64,000 nt of DNA from assembly GCF_000687555.1 (NCBI RefSeq), contig NZ_JHWJ01000007.1, positions 1 to 64,000 on the forward strand. Reading direction: 5' to 3'. Numbering within the stretch: the first letter of the stretch is position 1; every line of letters starts with the position of its first letter. Below, piece by piece: positions 49,336-58,798 of this stretch. The notes under the pieces are model-generated. The model worked only from the letters and a program-made list of their open reading frames with translations, was not told the origin of the DNA and ran no database searches. The stretch is from [Clostridium] aerotolerans DSM 5434. Its GTDB lineage: Bacteria > Bacillota > Clostridia > Lachnospirales > Lachnospiraceae. A program made the position numbers and the translations under genes.

Positions 49336-50701
49336 GAATTCCACCAGCCAGCTTAGCAAATCCAATGGAATATCCATCTACATTCATAAGGACCCAGCCT
49401 TTTTTCTCAAGCTGGGTTTTTGACAGCCCATCTTCTGAGAGAGTTTCTCCTTTTAGATACCGTATGATTTCACCGCCATCTGCCGGCAGATCGACCCATT
49501 GCCTGATCTCTTCCTTTTTCAAAGCGAGAGCCAATGCATGGGAAGGCTCCAGGCGGTTCTTTTTTATGGTTCCGATATGAAGACCTGGCCGCAGGATTTT
49601 CATGCCTTTAAAATGAATCATCTCCGGAGAAATGAGATATAACTGGTCTCCAAAGAGAATGTATTCCTTGCGAATGAGATAGGAAGCCGGATCAACAAGA
49701 ATTTCCTGAAAGAACTTCTCCGCTTCCTTTATGACCTGCGGCTCTTTACAGTACTCCGGTTTTGTTCGCTTGATTTTACCACTATCCCGGTCTGCTTTTT
49801 TTAATACAGCCAGATAATGACCTTCCCCTTCTGTCTTATGAGGCCAGATGCGGAAGGTTTTCTTTAAATCCATAAGACCGGTCTTACTCCACTCCGGGCG
49901 GCCCTCAGAAAGTCCCTGACGCTCTCCCATATCCTCAATGGAAAAATCATCATTGGATAAAAGAAATTCTTCGATGACCTGCTCATTCTCTTCTGGAGAG
50001 AAGGTACAGGTGGAATAAACCAGTACACCGCCAGGCTTCAGCATCGCAGCGGCATTTAAAAGAATCTCTCCCTGACGTTTTGCACAGAGGTTCACATGAT
50101 CAGGGGACCATTGAAGTCTTGCTGCCTCATCCTTTCGGAACATTCCTTCCCCAGAACAAGGGGCATCAACCACAATCCGGTCAAAAAATTCAGGAAAGTA
50201 TTGAGACAGGCTATGAGAATCTTCATTGGTTACCACGCCATTTTTAACGCCAAGGCGCTCCACATTCTGGGAAAGGATTTTAGCTCTGGCAGGATGAATC
50301 TCATTGCTGACCAGGAATCCTTCTCCCTTAAGTCTGCCGGCGATATGGGTTGTCTTTCCTCCAGGTGCCGCACATAAGTCAAGTATGGTTTCTCCTGGTC
50401 TTGGATCTAAAAGCTCTACCACTGCCATGGCGCTGGGCTCCTGAATATAATATAGGCCTGCCTCATGGTATGGGTGCTTTCCTGGCCGTTCCTGGCCGCT
50501 GTAGTAATATCCTTCTTTGACCCAGGGAATCTTTTTTAAGTGAAAAGGGGACAGGCGTTCAAAGTCTTCCTGAGTAATCTTTATGGGATTCCTTCTCAGC
50601 CCCTGAACCCGGTCCAGCTCATAGCTATCGATAAAAGAATCGTATTCTTCTTTCAGTAGTCGCTTCATTTTTTCCCTGAATGCCTCGGGTAATTGAATCA
50701 T
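49298..50701 (-). CDS. RsmF/NOL1-NOP2-Sun family rRNA (cytosine-C5) methyltransferase
   Basis: 467 residues. SAM motifs ILDLCAAPGGKTTHIA, VTNEDSH, IVVDAPCSGEGMFRKD (catalytic Cys) and VYSTCTFSPEENEQ (second Cys), followed by C-terminal RsmF-type RNA-binding domains (WVDLPADGGEIIRYLKGE). It methylates C5 of cytosine in 16S rRNA. Convergent overlap with the pseudouridine synthase gene, another RNA-modifying enzyme. Confidence 0.94.
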   Translation of the reverse strand: MIQLPEAFREKMKRLLKEEYDSFIDSYELDRVQGLRRNPIKITQEDFERLSPFHLKKIPWVKEGYYYSGQERPGKHPYHEAGLYYIQEPSAMAVVELLDPRPGETILDLCAAPGGKTTHIAGRLKGEGFLVSNEIHPARAKILSQNVERLGVKNGVVTNEDSHSLSQYFPEFFDRIVVDAPCSGEGMFRKDEAARLQWSPDHVNLCAKRQGEILLNAAAMLKPGGVLVYSTCTFSPEENEQVIEEFLLSNDDFSIEDMGERQGLSEGRPEWSKTGLMDLKKTFRIWPHKTEGEGHYLAVLKKADRDSGKIKRTKPEYCKEPQVIKEAEKFFQEILVDPASYLIRKEYILFGDQLYLISPEMIHFKGMKILRPGLHIGTIKKNRLEPSHALALALKKEEIRQWVDLPADGGEIIRYLKGETLSEDGLSKTQLEKKGWVLMNVDGYSIGFAKLAGGILKNHYPKGLRWM

Positions 50702-50804
50702 CGTTTTTCCTCTAACTCGTATATTTTATAAAATATTTTGTATTTGCTGTTATTTTCATCAGTTTTTGACACAATATTAGGAGATAAACTTTGGGAGGTT
50801 CCAC

Positions 50805-51383
50805 ATGCTCTTAATATCTTTAACCGCTTACGTCATTATCCCCTTATATACCCTGCTTTTTGCATGGGGAACCGATTGGTTCACCATGAATTTTTCCGTT
50901 CTCGGAAATATATCCGGCCGGAAAAATCTGTTCCTGCTTTGGGGCATTATCGTAGGGACTTATTTTTACTGCGTATTAAAAAGAATCATCATAAACCTTC
51001 CACGGAACGAAAAGGAAAAAGCCTTTAGCATGGCAGCCCTGTTATTCCTGGCTCTTGGAGTTTTGACCCCTTATCTGCCGGAATCACAGCCGCTTCAGTC
51101 CGTGCTTCACGTGGTCTTATCCTTTATGGCTTCGTTTTCTCTGCTTATCTGTCTTTATATGGTTATCTGGAAGCTTTATTGTATGAATCAGGAGGACTAC
51201 CGCCCTTATCTGATCTGCATGATAGGAATTACCATGATGTCCGCTGTTCTACTCATAATCTCAGGCATTGTAAGCACAGCACTTGAAATCTTTTTCATTC
51301 TCTCCTGCTCTGCTCTGCTACAAAGACTCTACAGCAAAATAAAATCTCCCAGAATATATATCAGGTGGCCAGAAGGCCTATAA
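50805..51383 (+). CDS. Integral membrane protein of unknown function, about six spans
   Basis: 192 residues, almost all hydrophobic, with helices at about 5-22, 40-60, 70-90, 100-120, 132-155 and 158-178, and a basic C-terminal tail. The general layout (WGTDWFTMNFSVLGN early in the chain) is like DUF998-type proteins, but I cannot assign it. ATG is six bases after GGGAGG. Confidence 0.8.
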   Translation: MLLISLTAYVIIPLYTLLFAWGTDWFTMNFSVLGNISGRKNLFLLWGIIVGTYFYCVLKRIIINLPRNEKEKAFSMAALLFLALGVLTPYLPESQPLQSVLHVVLSFMASFSLLICLYMVIWKLYCMNQEDYRPYLICMIGITMMSAVLLIISGIVSTALEIFFILSCSALLQRLYSKIKSPRIYIRWPEGL

Positions 51384-51386
51384 TCC

Positions 51387-51421
51387 AAAACCGGGACCTG
51401 CCCAAAAAGGACATGCCCCGG
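51387..51421. terminator. Bidirectional terminator between convergent genes
   Basis: CCGGGACCTGCCC (51391-51403) pairs imperfectly with GGACATGCCCCGG (51409-51421) over loop AAAAA; TTTTGG follows on the minus strand. Confidence 0.65.
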
Positions 51422-51432
51422 CTTTCATACGA

Positions 51433-51765
51433 TTATTCCTCGTCTTCGCCTACCAGCTCATCATATTCTGCTTCGTCCAGTAATTGGTCAAAGGCATCTG
51501 CAACGATCTCATATTCATCATCATCTTCAATATTCTGAAGATCTGGCTGTCCGTCTTCACTTTCAGAATAACGATATAGATATACTTCTCCTTCTTCTGC
51601 CTCAGGGCCATCCATTGGTAGAAGTGCGATGTAGTCTCTTTCCCCTGCTGTAAAAATGGTAAGTACTACGCACTCCAGCTCTGATCCGTCATCCAAGGTA
51701 AGTGTTACTGTCATCTCCTCCTGGGATTCCATCTCGTCGTGCTCTAAATTAGCATCCTGTGCCAT
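51433..51765 (-). CDS. DUF1292 family protein
   Basis: 110 residues, strongly acidic. MTVTLTLDDGSELECVVLTIFTAGERDYIALLP and VYLYRYSES fit the DUF1292 family, common in Firmicutes next to Holliday-junction and tRNA genes; function unknown. ATG 51765 follows AGAGG; the upstream TTG at 51786 lacks a site. Confidence 0.9.
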   Translation of the reverse strand: MAQDANLEHDEMESQEEMTVTLTLDDGSELECVVLTIFTAGERDYIALLPMDGPEAEEGEVYLYRYSESEDGQPDLQNIEDDDEYEIVADAFDQLLDEAEYDELVGEDEE

Positions 51766-51866
51766 CTTGATACCTCTCTTTTTCAATTAATCTAGTTGTG
51801 GAGACATACGTGTATGTCTGCCTCCACTCTAACAGACAATTTAGGAAAAATCAAGGTGTTTTGATT

Positions 51867-52391
51867 TTAATATTCAATTCCTTTTCTCGCATTCAGGCCC
51901 TGATCATAAGGATGTTTAATTTTATGAATCTCCGATACATAATCAGCCAGATCCGTAAGCTCTTTTGATGGATTTCTTCCGGTTAAGACAACCTCCAGCC
52001 CTTCCGGACGGTCCACCAGAAACTCTCGGACCTTTTCCTCATCTACCAGTCCATAGTTGCATACTGCCATGATCTCATCCATGACCAAAAGGTCATATTC
52101 CTCTTTTACAGCCTTTTCTAAGGTAGATTCTAGGAGCTGGGAATAATAGACTGCTGCTTCCTTTTTTTGTTCCTCTGTCATTCTGGTAAAGAAGCCAAAG
52201 CTTCGTTCACAGGGTGTAACTGTAATTCCAGGTATAGCTTCTAAAACCTTCACCTCACCAGAATGATCCGTCTTTAAAAAGCGGGTAACAAGTACCTTTT
52301 TCCCACACCCTGAGGCCCGTACAGAAAGGCCTATGGCTGCCGTCGTCTTCCCTTTTCCATCACCGCAATAAATGTGTATACAGGACTTCAT
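51867..52391 (-). CDS. cobO: Cob(I)yrinic acid a,c-diamide adenosyltransferase
   Basis: 174 residues. P-loop at the N-terminus (YCGDGKGKTTAAIG), then LVMDEIMAVCNYGLV and VVLTGRNPSKELTDLADYVSEI, the CobO/BtuR family. It attaches adenosyl to cobalt during B12 synthesis or salvage. Two adjacent ATGs (52394, 52391) are possible. It follows the helicase gene by 13-16 bases and is probably co-transcribed; no other cobalamin genes are nearby. Confidence 0.93.
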   Translation of the reverse strand: MKSCIHIYCGDGKGKTTAAIGLSVRASGCGKKVLVTRFLKTDHSGEVKVLEAIPGITVTPCERSFGFFTRMTEEQKKEAAVYYSQLLESTLEKAVKEEYDLLVMDEIMAVCNYGLVDEEKVREFLVDRPEGLEVVLTGRNPSKELTDLADYVSEIHKIKHPYDQGLNARKGIEY

Positions 52392-52407
52392 CATCCATTC
52401 TCCTCTC

Positions 52408-54252
52408 TTACTCCTGTTTTAAGTATTCTCTTACAAAGCGGGATACTTCCTGCTTTTTGCTGTATCGTTCCCGGACATAGTTGACGTGAAGCCGTTCCTT
52501 GGCTCTTGTCATAGCCACGTAAAACATCCGCCGCTCCTCCTCTAAATCCGCCGGAAGCACGGCCTTTTGATGAGGAGTTACTCCTTCGTTGGCATCCAGG
52601 ATATATACGATCCGGTATTCCAGTCCCTTGGAGCTGTGCATCGTCATAAGGGCAACCCCGTCGATGCTCTGTTCCCGTTTCATTGCCTGGGCTTTTAGCT
52701 CCTCTCCATATTCTTTCATATGAAGGAACCAGCTCTCATAGGTGGAAAAATTAGCTGCACTTTCCTTTAGCTGATCCAGAACCTCAAAAAGCTCCTCCGG
52801 CTTCATTCTCCGGTACTGGGCGTAGTCCCTGATATAATCATCATATCCGATCACTTTCCGGATATAGTTTATGGCAGCGACCGGGTCCATGGTCTTAAGC
52901 ATTCTAAGATCATATTCCATCTGCTCCACCCGTTCCACCATAAAGCCTTTGTCCTGGTAGAAGGATTTAATGGATTCCCAGTTTATAATCGGTCCTTCCA
53001 GAGCATCCCGGCTGATATACCGGTTTGGCCGGTTTAAGAATTGAAACACATTGGCCCGGCTCAAATCACCAAGACCTCCCTTTATATAGGCCATAATGTT
53101 CTTGCAGATCCAGTGGTCGTAAAGATTGGGAACAGAATCCCTCATGGAAAATGGTATATTGTATTCCATCAGCTTTTCTATCAGAAGTCCAGGTCCCATG
53201 TTGGTGCGGTAAAGGACAGCGATGTCAGACCAGGAAAAGCCTGTTTTTTTATAAGCCATGATTTCCTGTACAATTTCCGAGGTTTCCTCTTTTGGATCCT
53301 GCCACATCCGTGTAATGACCGGTTTACCAGTTCCCTTTTTTGTCACAATATTCTTTGGAAAACGCATTTCATTATTGGAAATTAGTTTCCCTGCCGTGGT
53401 TACAATATCTTTGGTACTTCTGAAATTTATATTTAACAAGACCTTTTTGGCATCCTTATAATCCTTCTCAAAGCCCAGCATGATTTCAGGCTTTGCTCCC
53501 CGAAACCGGTATATGGACTGGTCATCATCTCCTACGATAAAGAGATTATTTTCCGGAGCTGCTAACATCCGGATTATTTCATACTGTACCCGGTTGATAT
53601 CCTGAAACTCATCTACTAATATGTACTGATATTTTTTCTGCCACGCCTCCAAAATATCCTTTCTCTGGGTAAATAATTCATAGCACATCACAAGCATATC
53701 ATCAAAATCAATGAGTCCTGCCTTACGAAGCCGGTTCTCATACCCCAAATAGAGCTGCTTAAAGTTCTCTTCCGAGCAGTTTTTGGAATAGTAGTGATCC
53801 AGCCCGATCATTTCACCTTTTACAGAGCTGATCTCCGTGAGGATGGATGAGACAAATTCAGCTTCATCTTCTACCTCCATGCTGCACTGATCCATTTCCT
53901 CTTTTATGTACTGGATTCTCTGCTCTTCCCTTACGATGCTTCTGGCGTCGTAGCGGTAGGCAAATTTTAGAATCCGGAAGAAAATGGCATGAAAGGTTCC
54001 AAAGCTTACTGAGGTTGTTTCTCCTCCCATAAGGCTTTCAAAGCGGTCCTTCATCTCTCCTGCTGCTGACTTGGTAAACGTGATTACCAGTATATTGGCT
54101 GGATTCACGCCCCGCTCTCTGATCAGATGGCAAATGCGGTGAGTGATGGTAAATGTTTTCCCTGACCCAGGCCCGGCAAGGACCAGCATAGGGCCTTTAT
54201 AATGAAGGATGGCATCTTTTTGTGCTCCTTCGTAAATGACTTCTTCCTCCAT
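52408..54252 (-). CDS. UvrD/PcrA-type superfamily 1 helicase, short
   Basis: 614 residues. Walker A VLAGPGSGKTFTIT, VDEFQDINRVQYEII, IVGDDDQSIYRFRGA, motif V/VI MTMHSSKGLEYRIVYI and RRMFYVAMTRAKERL. Shorter than PcrA (about 720-750) because it lacks the long C-terminal Tudor-like tail. A 3'-5' DNA translocase for repair or replication restart. ATG follows GGGAGG. Confidence 0.94.
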   Translation of the reverse strand: MEEEVIYEGAQKDAILHYKGPMLVLAGPGSGKTFTITHRICHLIRERGVNPANILVITFTKSAAGEMKDRFESLMGGETTSVSFGTFHAIFFRILKFAYRYDARSIVREEQRIQYIKEEMDQCSMEVEDEAEFVSSILTEISSVKGEMIGLDHYYSKNCSEENFKQLYLGYENRLRKAGLIDFDDMLVMCYELFTQRKDILEAWQKKYQYILVDEFQDINRVQYEIIRMLAAPENNLFIVGDDDQSIYRFRGAKPEIMLGFEKDYKDAKKVLLNINFRSTKDIVTTAGKLISNNEMRFPKNIVTKKGTGKPVITRMWQDPKEETSEIVQEIMAYKKTGFSWSDIAVLYRTNMGPGLLIEKLMEYNIPFSMRDSVPNLYDHWICKNIMAYIKGGLGDLSRANVFQFLNRPNRYISRDALEGPIINWESIKSFYQDKGFMVERVEQMEYDLRMLKTMDPVAAINYIRKVIGYDDYIRDYAQYRRMKPEELFEVLDQLKESAANFSTYESWFLHMKEYGEELKAQAMKREQSIDGVALMTMHSSKGLEYRIVYILDANEGVTPHQKAVLPADLEEERRMFYVAMTRAKERLHVNYVRERYSKKQEVSRFVREYLKQE

Positions 54253-54270
54253 GATATCCTCCCTTGTGAT

Positions 54271-54310
54271 AAAAAAAGCAGGGGCCCGGACATGACCGGA
54301 ACCTCTGCTT
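54271..54310 (-). terminator. gltX terminator
   Basis: On the minus strand AAGCAGAGGTTCCGG pairs with CCGGGCCCCTGCTT (54276-54310), then TTTTTTT. Confidence 0.92.
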
Positions 54311-54321
54311 CCCTTTATTTT

Positions 54322-55782
54322 TTATAAAGCCTGATTGCTTAAAAGCTCTATTCCCTTGCGGATTCGGTTTAAGGATTCCTCTCTACCAAGAACCTCCATA
54401 ATCTCCGTCGCACCAGCAGGAGTCATCTGCTTTCCTGATACTGCGGTACGAATAGGCCACATAACAAAGCCGGTCTTATATTCCTTTTCTGCCACATGCT
54501 TAGAGAGAGCAGCATAAAGAGCGTCATTGCTGTAATCCTCCTGTGCTTCCAGGATTGGGAGAACCTCTTTCAGTAATGCAAGAGAATTTTCGCTGTTTGT
54601 CTTCATCTTTTTGTTGGTGTACATGGAAAGGTCATATTCCGGTAAGGCTTCAAAGAAATCAATATGATCTGCAATGTCCGGGAATACTTCAATTCTAGTT
54701 TTCACCATAGAAGCTATCTTTTTTAAATTTAAATCCTTTTTAATTACTGCCTTTACATAAGGCTCTGCCAGCTGATAGAACGCATCAAAATCCATGGATT
54801 TCATATATTCGCTGTTCATCCACTTAAGCTTTGTCATGTCGAACACAGCCGGAGACTTACTTAAGTTATGGTAGTTGAATTCCTTAATAAGCTCTTCCAG
54901 AGAAAAAATCTCCTGATTGCTTTCCGGGGACCAGCCTAACAATGCCACGTAATTAACCACTGCCTCAGAAATAAAGCCCTGCTCGATTAAATCTTCGTAG
55001 GAAGCATGTCCGCTTCTCTTGCTTAGCTTTTTATGCTCTTCATTGGTTATGAGAGGACAATGAACATATACTGGCACTTCCCAGCCAAAGGCTTCATAAA
55101 GGCGGTTATATTTCGGAGAAGAGGATAAATATTCATTGCCTCTTACCACATGAGTGATGCCCATTAAATGATCATCTACTACATTAGCGAAATTATATGT
55201 CGGATACCCATCAGATTTAATCAGTACCATATCGTCAAGCTCTGAATTATCTACGGAAATATCTCCATATATTTCATCATGGAAGGTTGTTTTTCCTTCT
55301 GTCGGGTTGTTCTGACGGATTACATAAGGGATTCCTGAAGCAAGCTTCTCCTCTACCTCTTCCTTTGTCAGGTGAAGGCAGTGCTTGTCATAAGTCATGA
55401 TTTCCTGTCCATCTACGGTTCGTTTTAAGGTCTCCAGTCTTTCCTGGTTACAGAAGCAGTAATACGCTTCCCCTTTATCGATCAATTTTTTCGCATAATC
55501 CAGATAGATACCGGTTTCATGGCGTTCACTCTGGACATAGGGGCCCACGCCTCCGTCTTTATCCGGACCTTCATCATGAATTAAACCGGTCTCTTCCAGG
55601 GTTCTGTAAATGATCTCGACCGCGCCTTCTACAAAACGCTCCTGATCCGTATCTTCAATGCGGAGAAGGAAATCGCCGCCTTCATGTTTTGCAATCAGGT
55701 AAGCATACATTGCAGTTCTTAAATTTCCTACGTGCATGCGGCCTGTAGGACTCGGTGCGTATCTTGTTCTTATTTTACTCAT
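54322..55782 (-). CDS. gltX: Glutamyl-tRNA synthetase
   Basis: 486 residues. Class I synthetase: HIGH-like element in [22 protein letters not shown]-like [10 protein letters not shown], and GluRS insert [15 protein letters not shown]. It charges tRNA-Glu (and tRNA-Gln for later amidation in such bacteria). ATG 55782 lies ten bases after GGAG; an in-frame GTG at 55791 is the alternative. Expressed from its own promoter with a structured leader. Confidence 0.96.
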   Translation of the reverse strand: MSKIRTRYAPSPTGRMHVGNLRTAMYAYLIAKHEGGDFLLRIEDTDQERFVEGAVEIIYRTLEETGLIHDEGPDKDGGVGPYVQSERHETGIYLDYAKKLIDKGEAYYCFCNQERLETLKRTVDGQEIMTYDKHCLHLTKEEVEEKLASGIPYVIRQNNPTEGKTTFHDEIYGDISVDNSELDDMVLIKSDGYPTYNFANVVDDHLMGITHVVRGNEYLSSSPKYNRLYEAFGWEVPVYVHCPLITNEEHKKLSKRSGHASYEDLIEQGFISEAVVNYVALLGWSPESNQEIFSLEELIKEFNYHNLSKSPAVFDMTKLKWMNSEYMKSMDFDAFYQLAEPYVKAVIKKDLNLKKIASMVKTRIEVFPDIADHIDFFEALPEYDLSMYTNKKMKTNSENSLALLKEVLPILEAQEDYSNDALYAALSKHVAEKEYKTGFVMWPIRTAVSGKQMTPAGATEIMEVLGREESLNRIRKGIELLSNQAL

Positions 55783-55833
55783 TGTGAACACACTCCTATA
55801 TCTTCTTTCTTATGATGGCCGATCCTGTTGACC

Positions 55834-55895
55834 GGCTATGAGGCAAACCTGGTTGCCGCATAGCCCATTATATACCCAACAACAGGAAAAAACAA
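55834..55895 (-). promoter_or_regulatory. gltX promoter and leader hairpin
   Basis: On the minus strand TTGTTT (55890-55895), a 17-bp spacer and TATAAT (55867-55872). The leader starts near the perfect stem GGCTATG/CATAGCC with GGCAA/TTGCC inside (55834-55865). No T-box sequence is seen. Confidence 0.7.
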
Positions 55896-55918
55896 TGTTT
55901 TGAACCAATTATATTCGA

Positions 55919-58468
55919 TTACATTCCAGGCTCTACCTGAATGGGACCGTAATCTGAGCCATCTGGACCCTGATCAGGTCCATCTCCTCCTCCCGGCTCC
56001 ATATCTCCAGGAAATACAGTAGTTGTGGTTTCAGAAGGCCTTGTAACTCCAGGACCCACCTCCTGTGGCTTTGTCCCGGACTCTTCTTTTTTCGGCAGAG
56101 ACATGACATGGTTAATGGCAGCCTCAAGCTGGGGATTTAAACTATCGTAGTATTCGGTTCCAACCAACTGGTCAAGAAGGGAGTGAGCCGTATTAATCTT
56201 TTCATCCGTTGTGCTGTCCCGGTACTGAGTCCCATTAAATTCATTGATAATGGACTGAATGGCAGCCGCAGCCTGATCTGCAGCCATTTGAGATGCCTGA
56301 GCAGCCTCCGCGTTCCTCTGAGACTGGGATTCCAGCTTTTTACGTTCTTCTTCCTGCTGCCACCTTCCGGCATCCGCTCTTGCGGCTGCTTCTGCTACCG
56401 ATGAAAACAGATCTTTTCTTCCTGTTTCCTTATCCGTTTTTTCACCAATGGAATCAACGTTTGAAAGGGACACCGTTGCCGGCATATCCCAGTCAAGTGC
56501 AGGAAGATCTTTGTTTATTTCAGCCATAAAATCATGCCAGATTCTTCCGGAATAAGTTTTTCCATAGACTCCGGGCATTGCTTTTGGAGTATCATAGCCC
56601 ACCCAAATGGCGGTTGTGTAATACTTGGTATATCCGCAGAACCAGGTATCCTTGTTGCTGTTGGTGGTACCGGTCTTACCTGCGGCAGGAACATTAAGGC
56701 CCAGGCCATATCCTGTTCCATACGGCTTATCAAGGGTTCCCTTTAAAACATCGGTGACCATATATGCCGTATCTTCTGTAAAAATCCGTTCATCGGCCTG
56801 ACTCTCGTTGTAAATTTCGCCATCGTACTGGCTTTGAATGCTGGTGATACAGGATTTGCTGCTGTACATTCCTTTGTTCGCTAAAACCGCGTAGCCTTTT
56901 GCCATATCAACGACTCTAGCTCCCTCTGTAAAACCACCGATACTCATACTGGTGTTTCCGTTATCCAGATAGCTCAAACCGTTAAAATGCATCTTTCCAA
57001 GATATCCGATTCCCTTATCCACACCAATGTCAGCAAGCACCTGCCAGGCTACGGTGTTTAAGCTTCGGTTCAAGGCTTCTCTTACAGAGATGGGACCAAA
57101 ATACTTGCCCCCGCTGTTTTTAGGACCCTTGTCGAAGAGATTGTCATTGACCAGTCTGGAAGGATAATAAAATCCGCTTTCAAAGGCCGGAGCATAATCA
57201 ATCAACGGCTTAATGGTGGAACCAGGCTGACGTCTGCTTAAAAAGCCGCGGTTATATTCATCATCCGTTCCCCGGCCGCCAACAATGGCTACCACATAGC
57301 CGGTCCTGTTATCCACACAAACAGCCGCTCCCTGGAGAGCAAGCTTGCCATTCTCCTGAACTTCTTTAAACTTCTTAAGCCTGTCATCAATCAGGCCTTG
57401 AAGTAAATTCTGAATGTCCGTATTAAGGCTGGTATGTATTTCAAATCCGCCGTTTCTGATCATATCACTTTTCGTCTGGTAGACTTCCTGATATTGCTCC
57501 TTATAGGCATCGTAGGATTCCTTATTATTAAATACGTACTTAAATACAAACCCATCATTCTTCATCAGCTCTAAGGTTGCCGCATGGATGGCGTAGCTGG
57601 TCTGATAATTCTCTTTCGTTCCAGGTTCGTAAATCTTAGCCACAGTTATTGGCTGGGCCTTGGCATTTTCACTTTCCTCTTCTGTAATGAACTTACAGAT
57701 AGCCATACTGTTGATAATCTGATTTCTCTTCTTCTGAGAAGCTTCGGGGTGAGCAACCGGATCATATTTTGACGGATTGTTGCTGATTCCTGCTAAGGTG
57801 GCTGCTTCCCAAATGGTTAAGTCTTTGGCTTCCTTATCAAAATAATAACGGCTTGCCTCCGACACACCGTAACATCGGTTGGCATAGAAGTTGGTATTAC
57901 AGTAAAACTCCAGAATCTCCGGCTTTGTATACTTCTTCTCCATTTGAGGTGCCGCAAAGAACTCCGTCAGCTTTCTCTGGAAGGTCCTCTCCTGTGACAG
58001 GTATGTATTCTTAATTACCTGCTGGGTAATGGTACTGCCTCCCTGGGTAAAGACTCCCTTATTCTTTAGAAACACCAGACCAGCTCTTAAAAGACCCTGG
58101 TAATCAATTCCGTGATGCTTATAGAACCGCCTGTCCTCCTGAGCTACATAAGCATTCTGAAGGTTCTCACTAATTCCCGTAATCGGCACATACTCATAAT
58201 GACCAGAGTTAATCGTTCCTATAAGAGTACCGGAAGAATCGTATACTCTCGTATCCGTTGGCTGGGAAAAATCCGTCTTGCTTGTCTTACTCATAATGGA
58301 ATCTGCCTTCTCCTTGCAAGCCAGAATCTCATCCTGATATTTTAAAAATACGGCACCGCCGGCCAGGCACCCTAAGACCATAACCGCCAGAAACGTAAAA
58401 AGAATCACTTTTATGGGCTTTAAAAAGACAGACCATCTTGTTTTTTTCTTCTTTCTTTGTTTCTTCAT
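55919..58468 (-). CDS. Class A penicillin-binding protein (PBP1A-like)
   Basis: 849 residues. Lys-rich cytoplasmic N-terminus and one membrane helix (VILFTFLAVMVLGCLAGG), glycosyltransferase domain with EDRRFYKHHGID and GGSTITQQVIKN, transpeptidase domain with SxxK (PGSTIKPL), NRSLN and AGKTGTTNSN. A Gln/Ala-rich helical region and a long Pro/Gly/Asp tail (from about 690) extend beyond the catalytic core. It polymerises and crosslinks peptidoglycan. The second ATG (58468) is nine bases after GGAGG. Confidence 0.95.
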   Translation of the reverse strand: MKKQRKKKKTRWSVFLKPIKVILFTFLAVMVLGCLAGGAVFLKYQDEILACKEKADSIMSKTSKTDFSQPTDTRVYDSSGTLIGTINSGHYEYVPITGISENLQNAYVAQEDRRFYKHHGIDYQGLLRAGLVFLKNKGVFTQGGSTITQQVIKNTYLSQERTFQRKLTEFFAAPQMEKKYTKPEILEFYCNTNFYANRCYGVSEASRYYFDKEAKDLTIWEAATLAGISNNPSKYDPVAHPEASQKKRNQIINSMAICKFITEEESENAKAQPITVAKIYEPGTKENYQTSYAIHAATLELMKNDGFVFKYVFNNKESYDAYKEQYQEVYQTKSDMIRNGGFEIHTSLNTDIQNLLQGLIDDRLKKFKEVQENGKLALQGAAVCVDNRTGYVVAIVGGRGTDDEYNRGFLSRRQPGSTIKPLIDYAPAFESGFYYPSRLVNDNLFDKGPKNSGGKYFGPISVREALNRSLNTVAWQVLADIGVDKGIGYLGKMHFNGLSYLDNGNTSMSIGGFTEGARVVDMAKGYAVLANKGMYSSKSCITSIQSQYDGEIYNESQADERIFTEDTAYMVTDVLKGTLDKPYGTGYGLGLNVPAAGKTGTTNSNKDTWFCGYTKYYTTAIWVGYDTPKAMPGVYGKTYSGRIWHDFMAEINKDLPALDWDMPATVSLSNVDSIGEKTDKETGRKDLFSSVAEAAARADAGRWQQEEERKKLESQSQRNAEAAQASQMAADQAAAAIQSIINEFNGTQYRDSTTDEKINTAHSLLDQLVGTEYYDSLNPQLEAAINHVMSLPKKEESGTKPQEVGPGVTRPSETTTTVFPGDMEPGGGDGPDQGPDGSDYGPIQVEPGM

Positions 58469-58501
58469 TTCCATGTGCCTCCTTCTTTTACTTTTTATAT
58501 G

Positions 58502-58539
58502 ACAAAAACGGGAAGTCTCTTAACTAAGACTTCCCGTTT
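58502..58539 (-). terminator. tRNA-Thr terminator
   Basis: AAACGGGAAGTCT (58506-58518) pairs perfectly with AGACTTCCCGTTT (58527-58539); TTTTTG follows on the minus strand, and GTTTT on the plus strand. Confidence 0.92.
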
Positions 58540-58547
58540 GTTTTCAG

Positions 58548-58620
58548 AGCTGATGACGGGACTCGGACCCGTGACCTCCTCACTACCAATGAGGTGCGCT
58601 ACCACCTGTGCCACATCAGC
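58548..58620 (-). tRNA. tRNA-Thr (anticodon GGT)
   Basis: Acceptor GCTGATG/CATCAGC, anticodon stem CCTCA/TGAGG around loop TTGGTAG, T loop GGTCCGAGTCC. 73 bases, no encoded CCA. Strong promoter upstream and terminator downstream. Confidence 0.95.
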
Positions 58621-58651
58621 ATCTTTATGGTTCTTACCTCGAACCTCGTAT

Positions 58652-58680
58652 ATCATAGCATGGGATAATATCTTTGTCAA
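58652..58680 (-). promoter_or_regulatory. tRNA-Thr promoter
   Basis: On the minus strand TTGACA (58675-58680), a 17-bp spacer and TATGAT (58652-58657). Confidence 0.85.
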
Positions 58681-58743
58681 TAATATTTTTAATTTTTTAC
58701 TTAAATACAAAAATATACAAAATTTTACATAGATAGGGAAATG

Positions 58744-58783
58744 GAAAGAGGAAGGGAAAGGTGAGACACGTCCTTCCTCTTTC
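58744..58783 (-). terminator. Probable ldh terminator hairpin
   Basis: GAAAGAGGAAG (58744-58754) pairs perfectly with CTTCCTCTTTC (58773-58783). The following T-run (CATTTCC) is weak. Confidence 0.55.
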
Positions 58784-58798
58784 TATAAATTCCCCTAT

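Noticed and set aside
50738-51028. Overlapping plus-strand frame at the start of the membrane protein gene
   Set aside because: TTG-type start, no ribosome site; the 50805 frame has GGGAGG and membrane-protein composition.
55783-55866. T-box leader for gltX
   Set aside because: There is a good hairpin, but no T-box sequence and no following antiterminator/terminator pair.
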